A stretch of 41,275 nt of DNA, from NCBI GenBank assembly GCA_045649505.1, contig JAZRQA010000042.1, forward strand, positions 1 through 41,275, written 5' to 3'. This document shows, one piece after another, positions 32,673-40,444 of the stretch. The notes beneath the pieces are model-generated. The model saw nothing but the letters and a program-made list of their open reading frames with translations. It did not search any database and was not told where the DNA came from. The translations under genes were made by a program, and so were the position numbers. The stretch comes from SIG587 sp045649505. Lineage in GTDB: Bacteria; Bacillota; Clostridia; Oscillospirales; Acutalibacteraceae. The number at the start of each line of letters is the position of its first letter. Position 1 is the first letter of the stretch.

Positions 32673-34058
32673 CTATATTAAAGTTCTATTATTATTTGCA
32701 CAATATTCTGCAATACGCTCATCAAGCTCACCGTCGGAAATAGCGGTAACTCGACCCGAATCATACTCGCTGTCCACCCATTCCTTAAGATAAATAACCA
32801 GCGGATCTTGTTTAGTTACTGCATTTTTATCCTTCAAACGGTAACGGCCGTTAAGCCAAACTGCAATACCGGAAACACCCGATGTATTACTAATCATAAC
32901 CTTAGGTGACCTTCCAAGAACGGCTTTTGTATCGAAAATATTGTATATCTCCTCGTTTTTAAGTAGCCCGTCTGCGTGAACACCTGCACGTGTAACATTA
33001 AAATCTTCACCGACAAACGGGGTACGCGGCGGAATATTGTAGCCAAGCTCTTTTTTATAATAATCGGCAATCTCTGTTATTACAAGGGGCTCCATACCAT
33101 CAAAGGTTCCCTTAAGCTGTGCATACTCGATAACCATTGCTTCAAGAGGGCAGTTGCCTGTGCGCTCTCCTATGCCCAGAAGTGAACAGTTAATACCCGA
33201 AGCACCGTACAGCCAAGCAGCGGTAGAATTTGTTACCGCGCAGTAGAAATCGTTATGTGCGTGGAATTCTATAAGTTCTGAAGGTATTCTGGCGTGATGA
33301 TTAAGTCCATATATAATACCTGGGATACTTCTGGGAAGTGCAACACCGGGAATTGAAACACCGTAGCCCAGCGTATCACATGCACGAATTTTTATGGGTA
33401 CTCCCGATTCCTTCATAAGCTTTGATAATTCAAGCACAAAAGGAACAACAAAACCGTAGAAATCCGCCCTTGTAATATCCTCAAGGTGACAACGCGGACG
33501 AATCCCTGTTTCAATACATTCTTTAATCACACCGAGATAATGGTCGATAGCCTGACGGCGTGTCATTTTAAGCTTATAGAAGATATGGTAATCGGAACAG
33601 GAAACAAGTATTCCTGTCTCCTTTAAGCCTATCTCCTTAACCATTTCAAAGTCCTTTTTAGATGCACGAATCCAGCTTGTTATTTCAGGAAATTCGTAAC
33701 CCTTCTCAAGGCACTTATACACCGCTTTCCTATCCTTTTCACTATAAAGAAAAAACTCACTTTGACGAATTATGCCCTTAGGTCCGCCAAGTTTATGTAT
33801 AAGTTCGTAAAGGTGAACAATCTGTTGTGTAGTATAAGGCTCACGGGATTGCTGACCGTCACGAAATGTAGTATCGGTTATCCATATATCCTTCGGCATT
33901 GACATTGGAACTATTCTTCGGTTAAAAGCAAGCTTTGGTACCTCGCTGTAATTGAATATTTTTCTATAAAGATTTGGGGTTTCAACATCCTGCAACTCAT
34001 ATTCAAACTCAGTTTGCTCAAGCAGATTTGTTGAAGGGTTAATTTCGAGTCTTTTCAT
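32673..34058 (-). CDS. Re-citrate synthase-type enzyme (homocitrate/isopropylmalate synthase family)
   Basis: A 461-residue DRE-TIM barrel enzyme. The catalytic start is ITDTTFRDGQQSREPYT, followed by CHLEDITRADFYGFVVPF, the metal-binding EFHAHNDFYCAVTNS and GIGERTGNCPLEAMV. The extended N-terminus (about 60 residues) and these motifs match the clostridial family that includes the Clostridium kluyveri Re-citrate synthase; it is not the ordinary GltA fold. Databases often mislabel the family. Upstream of aconitase and isocitrate dehydrogenase, it most likely condenses oxaloacetate and acetyl-CoA to citrate for glutamate synthesis. Homocitrate synthase is the main alternative, but no lysine or nif genes are near. 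Its promoter carries an operator-like palindrome. Confidence 0.87.
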   Translation of the reverse strand: MKRLEINPSTNLLEQTEFEYELQDVETPNLYRKIFNYSEVPKLAFNRRIVPMSMPKDIWITDTTFRDGQQSREPYTTQQIVHLYELIHKLGGPKGIIRQSEFFLYSEKDRKAVYKCLEKGYEFPEITSWIRASKKDFEMVKEIGLKETGILVSCSDYHIFYKLKMTRRQAIDHYLGVIKECIETGIRPRCHLEDITRADFYGFVVPFVLELSKLMKESGVPIKIRACDTLGYGVSIPGVALPRSIPGIIYGLNHHARIPSELIEFHAHNDFYCAVTNSTAAWLYGASGINCSLLGIGERTGNCPLEAMVIEYAQLKGTFDGMEPLVITEIADYYKKELGYNIPPRTPFVGEDFNVTRAGVHADGLLKNEEIYNIFDTKAVLGRSPKVMISNTSGVSGIAVWLNGRYRLKDKNAVTKQDPLVIYLKEWVDSEYDSGRVTAISDGELDERIAEYCANNNRTLI

Positions 34059-34088
34059 AGGTAAATTTTAGCCTCCAATATAACGCTA

Positions 34089-34112
34089 TGTATGATTGTA
34101 TACAATTATACA
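34089..34112. promoter_or_regulatory. operator-like 24-bp palindrome on the citrate operon promoter
   Basis: Inverted repeat centred on ATTGTATACAAT (34095-34106); extending outward, all pairs match except 34094/34107, giving 22 of 24 symmetric bases. It covers the whole -10 box and much of the spacer. The GTATAC core suits GntR/FCD proteins, one of which is encoded at the operon's end. Confidence 0.8.
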
Positions 34113-34123
34113 ATGTTTGTCAA
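34095..34123 (-). promoter_or_regulatory. SigA promoter of the citrate-aconitase-icd-gntR operon
   Basis: TTGACA (34123-34118), 17-bp spacer, TACAAT (34100-34095). The -10 box is the left half of the palindromic operator, so a bound repressor would block RNA polymerase directly. Confidence 0.9.
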
Positions 34124-34156
34124 TAGCTAAAATCAATAATCGGAAAAAGATATAAA

Positions 34157-34183
34157 AAAAGACGGAGTTTATCACTCCGTCTT
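34157..34183 (-). terminator. terminator after the UgpC-type ATPase gene
   Basis: 10-bp stem AAGACGGAGT / ACTCCGTCTT (34159-34168 with 34174-34183), 5-nt loop, followed on the minus strand by a T-run. It lies just downstream of the ATPase stop. Confidence 0.93.
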
Positions 34184-34198
34184 GCAATTTTTAAACAA

Positions 34199-35341
34199 TC
34201 AGTTGGCAATTGTAACCTCTGTATCCTTATCAAAGAGATGAATCTTGCCGGTTTCAATAGCAATCTTAATCTTATCTCCGGGACGAGCGGTAGAAGTAGG
34301 ACTAACACGGGCGTTAATGTTTTGACCTTCGCAGTTCATATACAGATAGGTCTCAGCACCCATAAGCTCGGTAACTTCAACGTCAGCCTCAACAATACCG
34401 TCGGGATTAGCTTCAATCAGAGCAGGCTCATCATGAACATCCTCGGGACGAATACCCATAATAACTTCCTTACCAATATACTCTTTAAGACAATCATTAT
34501 TATTCTTGGAAGCGGGTAACTTAATCTTATACTTAACACCAACGCGGGTCTTCGTATCCTCGGAACCGAACTCTACAAAGTAGTCACCGCCCTCTTCAAG
34601 AAGCTTACACTCAATAAAGTTCATCTGGGGTGAACCAATAAATCCGGCAACAAAGAGGTTGCAAGGATATTTATAAAGATTGTTAGGTGTATCAACCTGC
34701 TGAACAATACCGCTCTTCATAACAACGATACGGGTACCCATGGTCATAGCCTCTGTCTGGTCGTGAGTAACATAGATGAATGTTGTACCCAGTCTCTGAT
34801 GAAGCTTAGAAATCTCAGTACGCATTTGTGCACGGAGCTTAGCGTCAAGGTTGGAAAGCGGCTCGTCAAGTAAGAAAACCTTAGGCTCACGAACTATAGC
34901 ACGGCCTAAAGCAACACGCTGACGCTGACCACCGGAAAGAGCCTTAGGCTTACGCTCAAGAAGATGCTCAATATCGAGAATACGGGCAGCCTCCTCAACA
35001 CGACGCTTAATCTCATCCTTAGGAGTTTTGCGAAGCTTAAGACCAAAAGCCATATTATCAAATACGGTCATATGAGGATACAAAGCGTAGTTCTGGAAAA
35101 CCATCGCAATATCACGATCCTTAGGCGCAACATCGTTCACAAGACGATCGCCGATATAAACCTCACCATCAGAAATTTCCTCAAGACCTGCAACCATACG
35201 AAGAGTTGTAGATTTACCGCAACCTGAAGGACCAACGAGAATTATAAATTCCTTATCTTTGATTTCAAGATTGAAATCAGAAACAGCGATAACACCGCCG
35301 GGGTACTTCTTATAAACGTTACGAAGTGATAAACTTGCCAT
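34199..35341 (-). CDS. ugpC: sugar ABC transporter ATPase, UgpC/MalK/MsmX type
   Basis: Cytoplasmic ATPase subunit that powers CUT1 carbohydrate importers. Walker A GPSGCGKST near residues 38-46, signature LSGGQRQR near 135, Walker B VFLLDEPLSNLD near 155, switch His in YVTHDQTEAM. A C-terminal regulatory TOBE/OB domain spans about 240-380 (MGIRPEDVHDEP). No permease or binding-protein genes are nearby, so it is probably a shared ATPase for several importers elsewhere, as MsmX is in Bacillus. It has its own promoter and terminator, and GGAGG before the ATG. Confidence 0.96.
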   Translation of the reverse strand: MASLSLRNVYKKYPGGVIAVSDFNLEIKDKEFIILVGPSGCGKSTTLRMVAGLEEISDGEVYIGDRLVNDVAPKDRDIAMVFQNYALYPHMTVFDNMAFGLKLRKTPKDEIKRRVEEAARILDIEHLLERKPKALSGGQRQRVALGRAIVREPKVFLLDEPLSNLDAKLRAQMRTEISKLHQRLGTTFIYVTHDQTEAMTMGTRIVVMKSGIVQQVDTPNNLYKYPCNLFVAGFIGSPQMNFIECKLLEEGGDYFVEFGSEDTKTRVGVKYKIKLPASKNNNDCLKEYIGKEVIMGIRPEDVHDEPALIEANPDGIVEADVEVTELMGAETYLYMNCEGQNINARVSPTSTARPGDKIKIAIETGKIHLFDKDTEVTIAN

Positions 35342-35379
35342 AAAATTTGACCTCCATTAGCAAACCATAATCTAATTGT

Positions 35380-35408
35380 ATTATAACAAAGTTTGCATTA
35401 AATTACAA
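35380..35408 (-). promoter_or_regulatory. SigA promoter of the UgpC-type ATPase gene
   Basis: TTGTAA (35408-35403), 17-bp spacer, TATAAT (35385-35380), about 38 bp before the ATG. No clear CcpA cre site was seen beside it. Confidence 0.8.
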
Positions 35409-35488
35409 CATTTACAATATCCAAACTTGTTTTATCTATTTTGTTTATATTGTCCAAGCGTTTTGCAATATATCGAAAAACAACGAAT

Positions 35489-36193
35489 TTAAAGGGTTTT
35501 TTTAATATCAAAATCGTCCAAAAATCTACACTCACCTGTTTTTAGGTCTTTTGGAAGATATAACTCACCTATTGCCTCTCTGTGAAGTTCAAGGACACCG
35601 AGTCCAAAAACACCAAACATTCTTTTTACCTGGTGATATTTTCCGTCAAACAAGGTAAGTTTTGCTTTTGTGCTGTCAATTATCTCAAGCTTAGACGGGC
35701 GACATTTTGTACCGTCAGCAAGAGTAACTCCGCCTTTAAATGCATCAATCATATCATCACTCAAGGAGCCATCAAGCACAGCTATATACACCTTGCCTGT
35801 TTTGTTTTTCGGAGAAATTATTTTATGCGCATACTCACCGTCATCGGTAATTATAAGGAGTCCCGTGGTATCCTTATCAAGCCTACCGACGGGAAACAGT
35901 CCCTGGCGCTTCATTTCTTCGGGAATAAGGTCAATTACTGTCCTACGATTTTTATCATTAGATGCACTTAATATTCCTTTAGGTTTATTAAGCATAATAT
36001 ACACATTTTTGCTATAATTTACCGCTTGTCCGTCAACAAAAACCTGAGCAGAGTCTGGGTGAATTTTATCTTCGCCGCGGTAGACAAAATTATCGTTTAC
36101 CTTTACCCTGCCGCTTTTAAGCATCTGCTTTACTTGCGAACGGGAAATATTAAGTTGGTTTGATAAGAATTTATCTATTCGTATTTGTTCCAT
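35489..36193 (-). CDS. rsuA: pseudouridine synthase, RsuA family
   Basis: Isomerises a specific rRNA uridine to pseudouridine. An N-terminal S4 RNA-binding domain (residues 1-55, IRIDKFLSNQLNISRSQVKQ) precedes the catalytic domain. The catalytic aspartate lies in GRLDKDTTGLLIITDDGE near residue 103. KYHQVKRMFGVFGLGVLELHR is the typical late motif. RsuA modifies 16S position 516; RluB/RluE relatives modify 23S, and I cannot separate them with certainty, though the length (234) and S4 type fit RsuA. Last gene of ispD-ispF-DUF4830-rsuA, 8 bp after its neighbour. Confidence 0.92.
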   Translation of the reverse strand: MEQIRIDKFLSNQLNISRSQVKQMLKSGRVKVNDNFVYRGEDKIHPDSAQVFVDGQAVNYSKNVYIMLNKPKGILSASNDKNRRTVIDLIPEEMKRQGLFPVGRLDKDTTGLLIITDDGEYAHKIISPKNKTGKVYIAVLDGSLSDDMIDAFKGGVTLADGTKCRPSKLEIIDSTKAKLTLFDGKYHQVKRMFGVFGLGVLELHREAIGELYLPKDLKTGECRFLDDFDIKKTL

Positions 36194-36201
36194 ATTATCC
36201 C

Positions 36202-36639
36202 TTAATTTTCTTTTTTAATAAGAGGGTCCATAAATCCATTAATATTTACGCTGCTTACATCTCCGCCTATAACGCGGTCTTTAAAAACGAGTAGATTAAC
36301 AACTATATTTTCGTCATTTATTACTCTATAGGTATATTTCGTTACCTCTTTCCCGCGAAATTCTCTCAAATCAAATCCTGCGCGAAGCTGAACGGCATTA
36401 TATGCGGTATATACATCAGAAAACTCTACAGGAATGCTTATATTCTCAACAGCAACCGGAGTCTGCGAAACCTCTACACCTAAAGAATATATGTAATCAA
36501 GTCGTTGTGTATTGCTTTGCGCATTAACTCGTTGACTGGCTACCGCTGAATAATACTCACCGAAAATCAGAGCACAAATAATCAAAAACGCGGTTACAGC
36601 AATTACCCCTCTTTTACTAAGCACTGCATATATTCCCAT
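36202..36639 (-). CDS. DUF4830 membrane-anchored protein
   Basis: 145 residues: a short basic N-terminus (LSKRG), one transmembrane helix at about 12-30 (VIAVTAFLIICALIFGEYY), then an extracytoplasmic domain. The end of that domain, SIPVEFSDVYTAYNAVQLRA and VVNLLVFKDRVIGGDVSSVN then GFMDPL, matches what I know as DUF4830 of Firmicutes. Function unknown. It is 53 bp after ispF and 8 bp before rsuA. Confidence 0.82.
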   Translation of the reverse strand: MGIYAVLSKRGVIAVTAFLIICALIFGEYYSAVASQRVNAQSNTQRLDYIYSLGVEVSQTPVAVENISIPVEFSDVYTAYNAVQLRAGFDLREFRGKEVTKYTYRVINDENIVVNLLVFKDRVIGGDVSSVNINGFMDPLIKKEN

Positions 36640-36692
36640 GCTTCCACCGCCCTTTATACATAGATATGTACAAGGGGTAAACTATATGAATT

Positions 36693-37166
36693 TTAAATTT
36701 TTTCAATCAAGCAAACAGCGTGGGCACTTATGCCTTCACTGTTTCCGGTAAAACCAAGTTTTTCCTCGGTTGTTGCTTTTATATTCACACAATCAATATC
36801 CGTCAAAATATCATCAGCAATATTTTTGCGCATTAAATCAATATATTTTGCAAGCTTTGGCTGTTGAGCAATCACCGTTGCATCAACATTTATAACTGCA
36901 TATCCATTATCTTTAAGTATTTTTATAACACGTCTTAATAGGATTCGGCTGTCAATTCCCAAAAATTCATCACTTGTATCGGGAAAGTGTTTACCTATGT
37001 CCCCAAGTGCTGCAGCACCTAAGAGCGCATCACAAACAGCGTGTATTAAAACGTCGGCATCTGAATGACCGTCAAGCCCTAATGTATGTTCAATCTCAAC
37101 GCCGCCTAAAATCAGTTTTCTGTTCGCCACAAGACGGTGAACATCGTAACCGTGACCTATTCTCAT
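36693..37166 (-). CDS. ispF: 2-C-methyl-D-erythritol 2,4-cyclodiphosphate synthase
   Basis: Fifth step of the MEP isoprenoid pathway. Zinc ligands in RIGHGYDVHRL (Asp8, His10) and the segment DGHSDADVLIHAVCDALLGA are intact; ATTEEKLGFTGNSEGISAHA is the C-terminal signature. 157 residues is normal. It lies 3 bp after ispD, matching the usual ispDF pair in two separate proteins. Confidence 0.98.
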   Translation of the reverse strand: MRIGHGYDVHRLVANRKLILGGVEIEHTLGLDGHSDADVLIHAVCDALLGAAALGDIGKHFPDTSDEFLGIDSRILLRRVIKILKDNGYAVINVDATVIAQQPKLAKYIDLMRKNIADDILTDIDCVNIKATTEEKLGFTGNSEGISAHAVCLIEKI

Positions 37167-37169
37167 AAT

Positions 37170-37907
37170 TTATGCCTGCCTTTCTTTCAAGTATTGCTCG
37201 GCTATAACAAGGTCCTCCCTTGTGGTTATCTTTATATTATGATAATCACCGCAGGTTATATATGTTTTTATTCCCTGACTTTCCATAATTGAAGTATCAT
37301 CAGTAAAACAGGAAAGATTAGCATTTTCAAGTGCTGAAAGATATTCATATACAGCAACGCCCTGTGGTGTCTGAACGCTTACAAGCTCATCCCGTTTTAA
37401 GGTTTCGCATACAATACCGCTGTTATTGACCCGCTTTACTGTATCCTTAACAGGCACGGCGCAGGCAACGCTTTTATGTTCCCTCAAGGCACAAGCAACA
37501 TTACTTATTACATTATCGCTCACAAGAGGGCGAGCGCCGTCATGAATAAGTACAAATTGAGCATCTGCCCCGAGGCGCGAAAATCCGTTTTTAACCGATT
37601 CTTGACGGTTATCACCACCAGCAACAATATCACTAACCTTAGTAATATTATAGCACTGTGTAAGCTGCTGCATTTTAAGGATATCCTCGTTCTTAACAAC
37701 AACTATAATGCGGGAAATATGCTCACTGTTCTCAAAAGAACGCAGGGTATGAACTATAAGCGGAACACCACACAATTCAGCAAATATTTTATCAATTCCG
37801 TTCATACGGCTTGCGCTTCCCGCGGCAACAATAATAACAGGCACAGCATCTTCATTTATGGTATTAGCTACTGCGGTATATTCAATTTTACACTCTAAAG
37901 CAGGCAT
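37170..37907 (-). CDS. ispD: 2-C-methyl-D-erythritol 4-phosphate cytidylyltransferase
   Basis: Third step of the MEP pathway, joining CTP and methylerythritol phosphate. The nucleotide-binding VPVIIVAAGSASRMNGIDKI starts near residue 23; FVLIHDGARPLVS lies near 120 and ACAVPVKDTVK near 150. It has about 20 extra N-terminal residues (PALECKIEYTAVANTINEDA). I keep the ATG at 37907 because AAGGGGAG stands 8 nt before it. The terminator of the upstream CD1247-type gene ends only about 30 nt before this start and no promoter fits between. Confidence 0.96.
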   Translation of the reverse strand: MPALECKIEYTAVANTINEDAVPVIIVAAGSASRMNGIDKIFAELCGVPLIVHTLRSFENSEHISRIIVVVKNEDILKMQQLTQCYNITKVSDIVAGGDNRQESVKNGFSRLGADAQFVLIHDGARPLVSDNVISNVACALREHKSVACAVPVKDTVKRVNNSGIVCETLKRDELVSVQTPQGVAVYEYLSALENANLSCFTDDTSIMESQGIKTYITCGDYHNIKITTREDLVIAEQYLKERQA

Positions 37908-37934
37908 ATGCGCTGCTCCCCTTTACAAAATAGT

Positions 37935-37962
37935 AAAAAAGGGACGCACTAAAGTACGCCCC
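37935..37962 (-). terminator. terminator after the CD1247-type gene
   Basis: 9-bp stem with G-U pairs (37954-37962 with 37941-37949), 4-nt loop, followed on the minus strand by TTTTTT. It separates the efp pair from ispD. Confidence 0.85.
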
Positions 37963-37980
37963 CAAAAAGCTTGTCTAAAA

Positions 37981-38421
37981 CTATTCCTCTTCAGCGTCTT
38001 CATGATCGCAACCGCAGCAGCAATCACAATCGCCGTCAAAATCAAACTCAAGGTCGGTACCGCAGTTGGGGCAGGTAATACCTTCCTCTGCAAGCATTTC
38101 CTCATCAAGATAGATTATATCATGGCACTTCGGACACTCAACCTCATAAAGGTCGTCGTCATCACAGCAGCCACAATCGCAATCGCAATCATCGTCATCA
38201 TCTTCATAGATGAAGTCTTCAACAGAAGCAAGATCCTCATCAACAGCGTCAACCTGCTCGGAAAGCTCTGCATAATCCTCCTCAATATAGTCGATTTCCT
38301 CGGCAATATCGGTAAGAACATCGATAATAGCATTTAATACCTTACCCTCTTTGGTAGAATCATCGAGAGCCAAACCCTCAGCAAGGCCTTTGATATAAGA
38401 AACTTTTTCACAAATTGTCAT
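37981..38421 (-). CDS. CD1247-type acidic, cysteine-cluster zinc-ribbon protein
   Basis: 146 residues, extremely acidic. Residues 1-70 form an all-helical acidic domain (SYIKGLAEGLALDDSTKEGK, then VLNAIIDVL) that I recognise as the CD1247 N-terminal domain of Clostridia. A classic zinc ribbon follows, with CPKC (96-99) and CPNC (117-120). It is flanked by two cysteine clusters, DCDCDCGCCDDDD (78-90) and DCDCCCGCDHED (131-142), giving five cysteines on each side; the protein has 15 in all. The function is unknown. It sits 43 bp after efp on the same transcript, with AGGAGG before its ATG. Metal binding is very likely from composition alone. Confidence 0.85.
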   Translation of the reverse strand: MTICEKVSYIKGLAEGLALDDSTKEGKVLNAIIDVLTDIAEEIDYIEEDYAELSEQVDAVDEDLASVEDFIYEDDDDDCDCDCGCCDDDDLYEVECPKCHDIIYLDEEMLAEEGITCPNCGTDLEFDFDGDCDCCCGCDHEDAEEE

Positions 38422-38464
38422 AATTAAAAATCCTCCTGTTGTATTTTATACAGTAAAACGGCAA

Positions 38465-39022
38465 TTATGCACGCTCCATGTACTCACCTGTACGAGTATC
38501 AATACGAATCATATCACCCTCGTTTATAAAGAGCGGAACACGAATCTCAGCACCTGTTTCAAGAGTTGCAGGCTTAGTAGCGTTGGTAGCTGTATCACCC
38601 TTGAAGCCGGGATCGGTAGCGGTAATCTGAAGCTCAACAAATGTAGGAGGCTCAACGCCGAAAACCTTACCCTTATAGGATAATATCTTACATACCATAT
38701 TTTCCTTTACGAATTTAAAGTTGTCGCCTAAATCATCAGCGCCAACAGGAACAAGCTCATAGGATTCAGGATCCATAAAGTAGTAAAGGCCCTCATCACT
38801 GTAAGAGAATTCCATTTCCTTACGCTCTACAAAAGCAGTGGGATATTTATCATTCGGGTTGAAGGTACGTTCAACAACAGAGCCCTCAATAACGTTGCGG
38901 ATCTTAGCGCGAACAAATGCAGCGCCCTTACCCGGTTTAACGTGTTGGAACTCAATAATCTGATAAACCTTACCATCCATCTCGAAGGTTACACCGTTTC
39001 TGAAATCACCAGCAGTTACCAT
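38465..39022 (-). CDS. efp: elongation factor P
   Basis: Relieves ribosome stalling at proline runs. 185 residues from the ATG at 39022, where GGAGG stands 9 nt upstream and the protein begins with the family MVTAGDFRNGVTFEMDG. The frame is open further upstream, to an ATG at 39130, but this leads back through the promoter and is not used. The tip-loop lysine is in KPGKGAAFVRAK near residue 32. Three domains are complete, ending FINEGDMIRIDTRTGEYMERA. It heads a two-gene transcript with the CD1247-type gene. Confidence 0.98.
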   Translation of the reverse strand: MVTAGDFRNGVTFEMDGKVYQIIEFQHVKPGKGAAFVRAKIRNVIEGSVVERTFNPNDKYPTAFVERKEMEFSYSDEGLYYFMDPESYELVPVGADDLGDNFKFVKENMVCKILSYKGKVFGVEPPTFVELQITATDPGFKGDTATNATKPATLETGAEIRVPLFINEGDMIRIDTRTGEYMERA

Positions 39023-39092
39023 AATAAAATTCCTCCAAAATTTACATACATTGTGTGGTATCCAATTTCTACCACAATATATTACATAATGA

Positions 39093-39121
39093 ATTATAAA
39101 GTGTTTTAAGCTGTTTGTCAA
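39093..39121 (-). promoter_or_regulatory. SigA promoter of efp
   Basis: TTGACA (39121-39116), 17-bp spacer, TATAAT (39098-39093). A small imperfect hairpin (39054-39060 with 39070-39076) lies in the about 65-nt leader; it has no T-run. Confidence 0.93.
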
Positions 39122-39138
39122 GAACAACAATTAAAAAA

Positions 39139-39576
39139 CTATATTAAATCACGCATCGCATTTACTGCAAGCAGGTAACTTCCTGTGCCAAATCCTGCAA
39201 TTACACCCTTGCATACACCGCTTATTACCGAGGTGTGTCTAAATTCCTCTCGGGAATGAACATTTGACATATGCACTTCAATAAAAGGCTTGTCTACACA
39301 AGCAATAGCATCGCGTATTGCATAACTATAGTGTGTATAGGCACCGGCGTTGATTATACAGCCCGCATACTCAGTATTAACACTGTGAATTTTATCGATT
39401 ATTTCGCCTTCACAATTAGACTGAAAAAAATCGCAGCTTATCTTCATTGCTTGAGCATAGCTTCGAATGTTTGAATTTATATCATTTAAAGTCTTACCGC
39501 CATAGATTGAAGGCTCACGTATACCAAGCATATTGAGATTTGGACCGTTAATTATAAGAATTTTTTTGTTTATCAC
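39139..39576 (-). CDS. aroQ: 3-dehydroquinate dehydratase, type II
   Basis: Third step of the shikimate pathway. INGPNLNMLGIREPSIYG holds the catalytic Arg and Tyr; INAGAYTHYSYAIRDAI and EVHMSNVHSREEFRHTSVIS complete the active site. 145 residues, normal. It overlaps the endonuclease-IV-like gene by 4 bp (ATGA). No other aro genes are close, so it is a stand-alone copy, and the last gene of yqeG-nfo-aroQ. Confidence 0.98.
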   Translation of the reverse strand: MINKKILIINGPNLNMLGIREPSIYGGKTLNDINSNIRSYAQAMKISCDFFQSNCEGEIIDKIHSVNTEYAGCIINAGAYTHYSYAIRDAIACVDKPFIEVHMSNVHSREEFRHTSVISGVCKGVIAGFGTGSYLLAVNAMRDLI

Positions 39577-40430
39577 AGTTTACACAACCCTTCGTAATAT
39601 AGCTTCATTGTACGCGCATCCTCCGCCTGTGTGCCGTCGGACTCGCAAATTATCGTAGGTGAACAGTCCTTCTTGTATATAAGCTCCATAACCGGCTCAA
39701 AATTGGGACCAAACACGTCATCATCAAATGTGAGATGCTTTTTCTCGCCGCCTGCGGTGTATTCTATTTTTGAAAAGTGAGAATGGAAGGATTTTAAGCG
39801 TTGGGCACCTAAGCGTCTTTCTATCTCATCAAATATATACTCAAAATCCGAAAGCTCCTTAAGACCGCCAAGCGTTCTCGCATTAAGATGTCCAAAATCT
39901 ATACACGGAATCAGTCTTTCGTCTAGCTCGCAAAGGGTTAATACCTCATCGAGAGTGCCAAGCTGATTTATTTTTCCCATTGTTTCCGGACAAATATGAA
40001 TATTTGAAAGAGAGTTTTCATCAAGAGCCTTAAGGGCAATACTCATTGTATCAAGGGCAAGCTTTAATGCCTCTTCCCTTGATATTTTTCCGCACGAGCC
40101 TGTATGAACAACTATGCGGTTTCCGCCCATAGCGTTTACGGCCTTTGCGCTGCTTAAAATATAATTTACAGAATTAAGGCGTTTTTCCTCATCCACGGAA
40201 GACATTGAGATGTAGTACGGAGCATGAAGCGAAAGGGTTATTCCCTTTTCTTTTGCTATTTTGCCAAGCTGTTGAGCCTTATCAAGCCCAATATTGACTC
40301 CTCGCCCACACTGATATTCAAAGGCATTAAGCCCCATTTTTTCAAGAAATTCCGGCACCTGAAGGCTATGCTTATAGCCCATTTTGGTAAAGCTTACGGA
40401 ATTACCCGCCGGTCCGAATATTGCTGACAA
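39573..40430 (-). CDS. endonuclease IV-like TIM-barrel protein
   Basis: 285-residue AP-endonuclease family 2 barrel. Zinc-ligand candidates in order: LSLHAPYY, IVVHTGS, ICPETMGK, CIDFGHLNA, SFHSHFSK and IICESDG. The D-x-H pair normally found after the sixth strand (E. coli Asp229/His231) is not obvious; the region reads GGEKKHLTFDDD, so one ligand seems replaced. Such clostridial proteins are usually annotated as deoxyribonuclease IV. I keep repair of abasic sites as likely but not certain; a sugar isomerase-like role is the alternative. The gene starts 14 bp after yqeG. Confidence 0.82.
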   Translation of the reverse strand: MSAIFGPAGNSVSFTKMGYKHSLQVPEFLEKMGLNAFEYQCGRGVNIGLDKAQQLGKIAKEKGITLSLHAPYYISMSSVDEEKRLNSVNYILSSAKAVNAMGGNRIVVHTGSCGKISREEALKLALDTMSIALKALDENSLSNIHICPETMGKINQLGTLDEVLTLCELDERLIPCIDFGHLNARTLGGLKELSDFEYIFDEIERRLGAQRLKSFHSHFSKIEYTAGGEKKHLTFDDDVFGPNFEPVMELIYKKDCSPTIICESDGTQAEDARTMKLYYEGLCKL

Positions 40431-40444
40431 ATGACTCGCCTCCC

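Noticed and set aside
36640..36692. SigE-like or SigA promoter before the DUF4830 gene (TTTACC, 17 bp, TATAAA; also CATAT-containing boxes)
   Set aside because: Matches are partial in a short A+T-rich gap within an otherwise continuous operon; not enough to annotate.
38115..38333. Plus- or minus-strand alternative frames in the Asp/Cys-rich part of the CD1247-type gene
   Set aside because: They are by-products of repetitive GAT/TGT codons; the 146-residue frame has the zinc ribbon, domain match and Shine-Dalgarno.
39023..39130. Upstream extension of efp by 36 residues
   Set aside because: It would be translated from promoter and leader DNA. The MVTAGDFRNG start at 39022 has GGAGG 9 nt upstream and the normal EF-P length.
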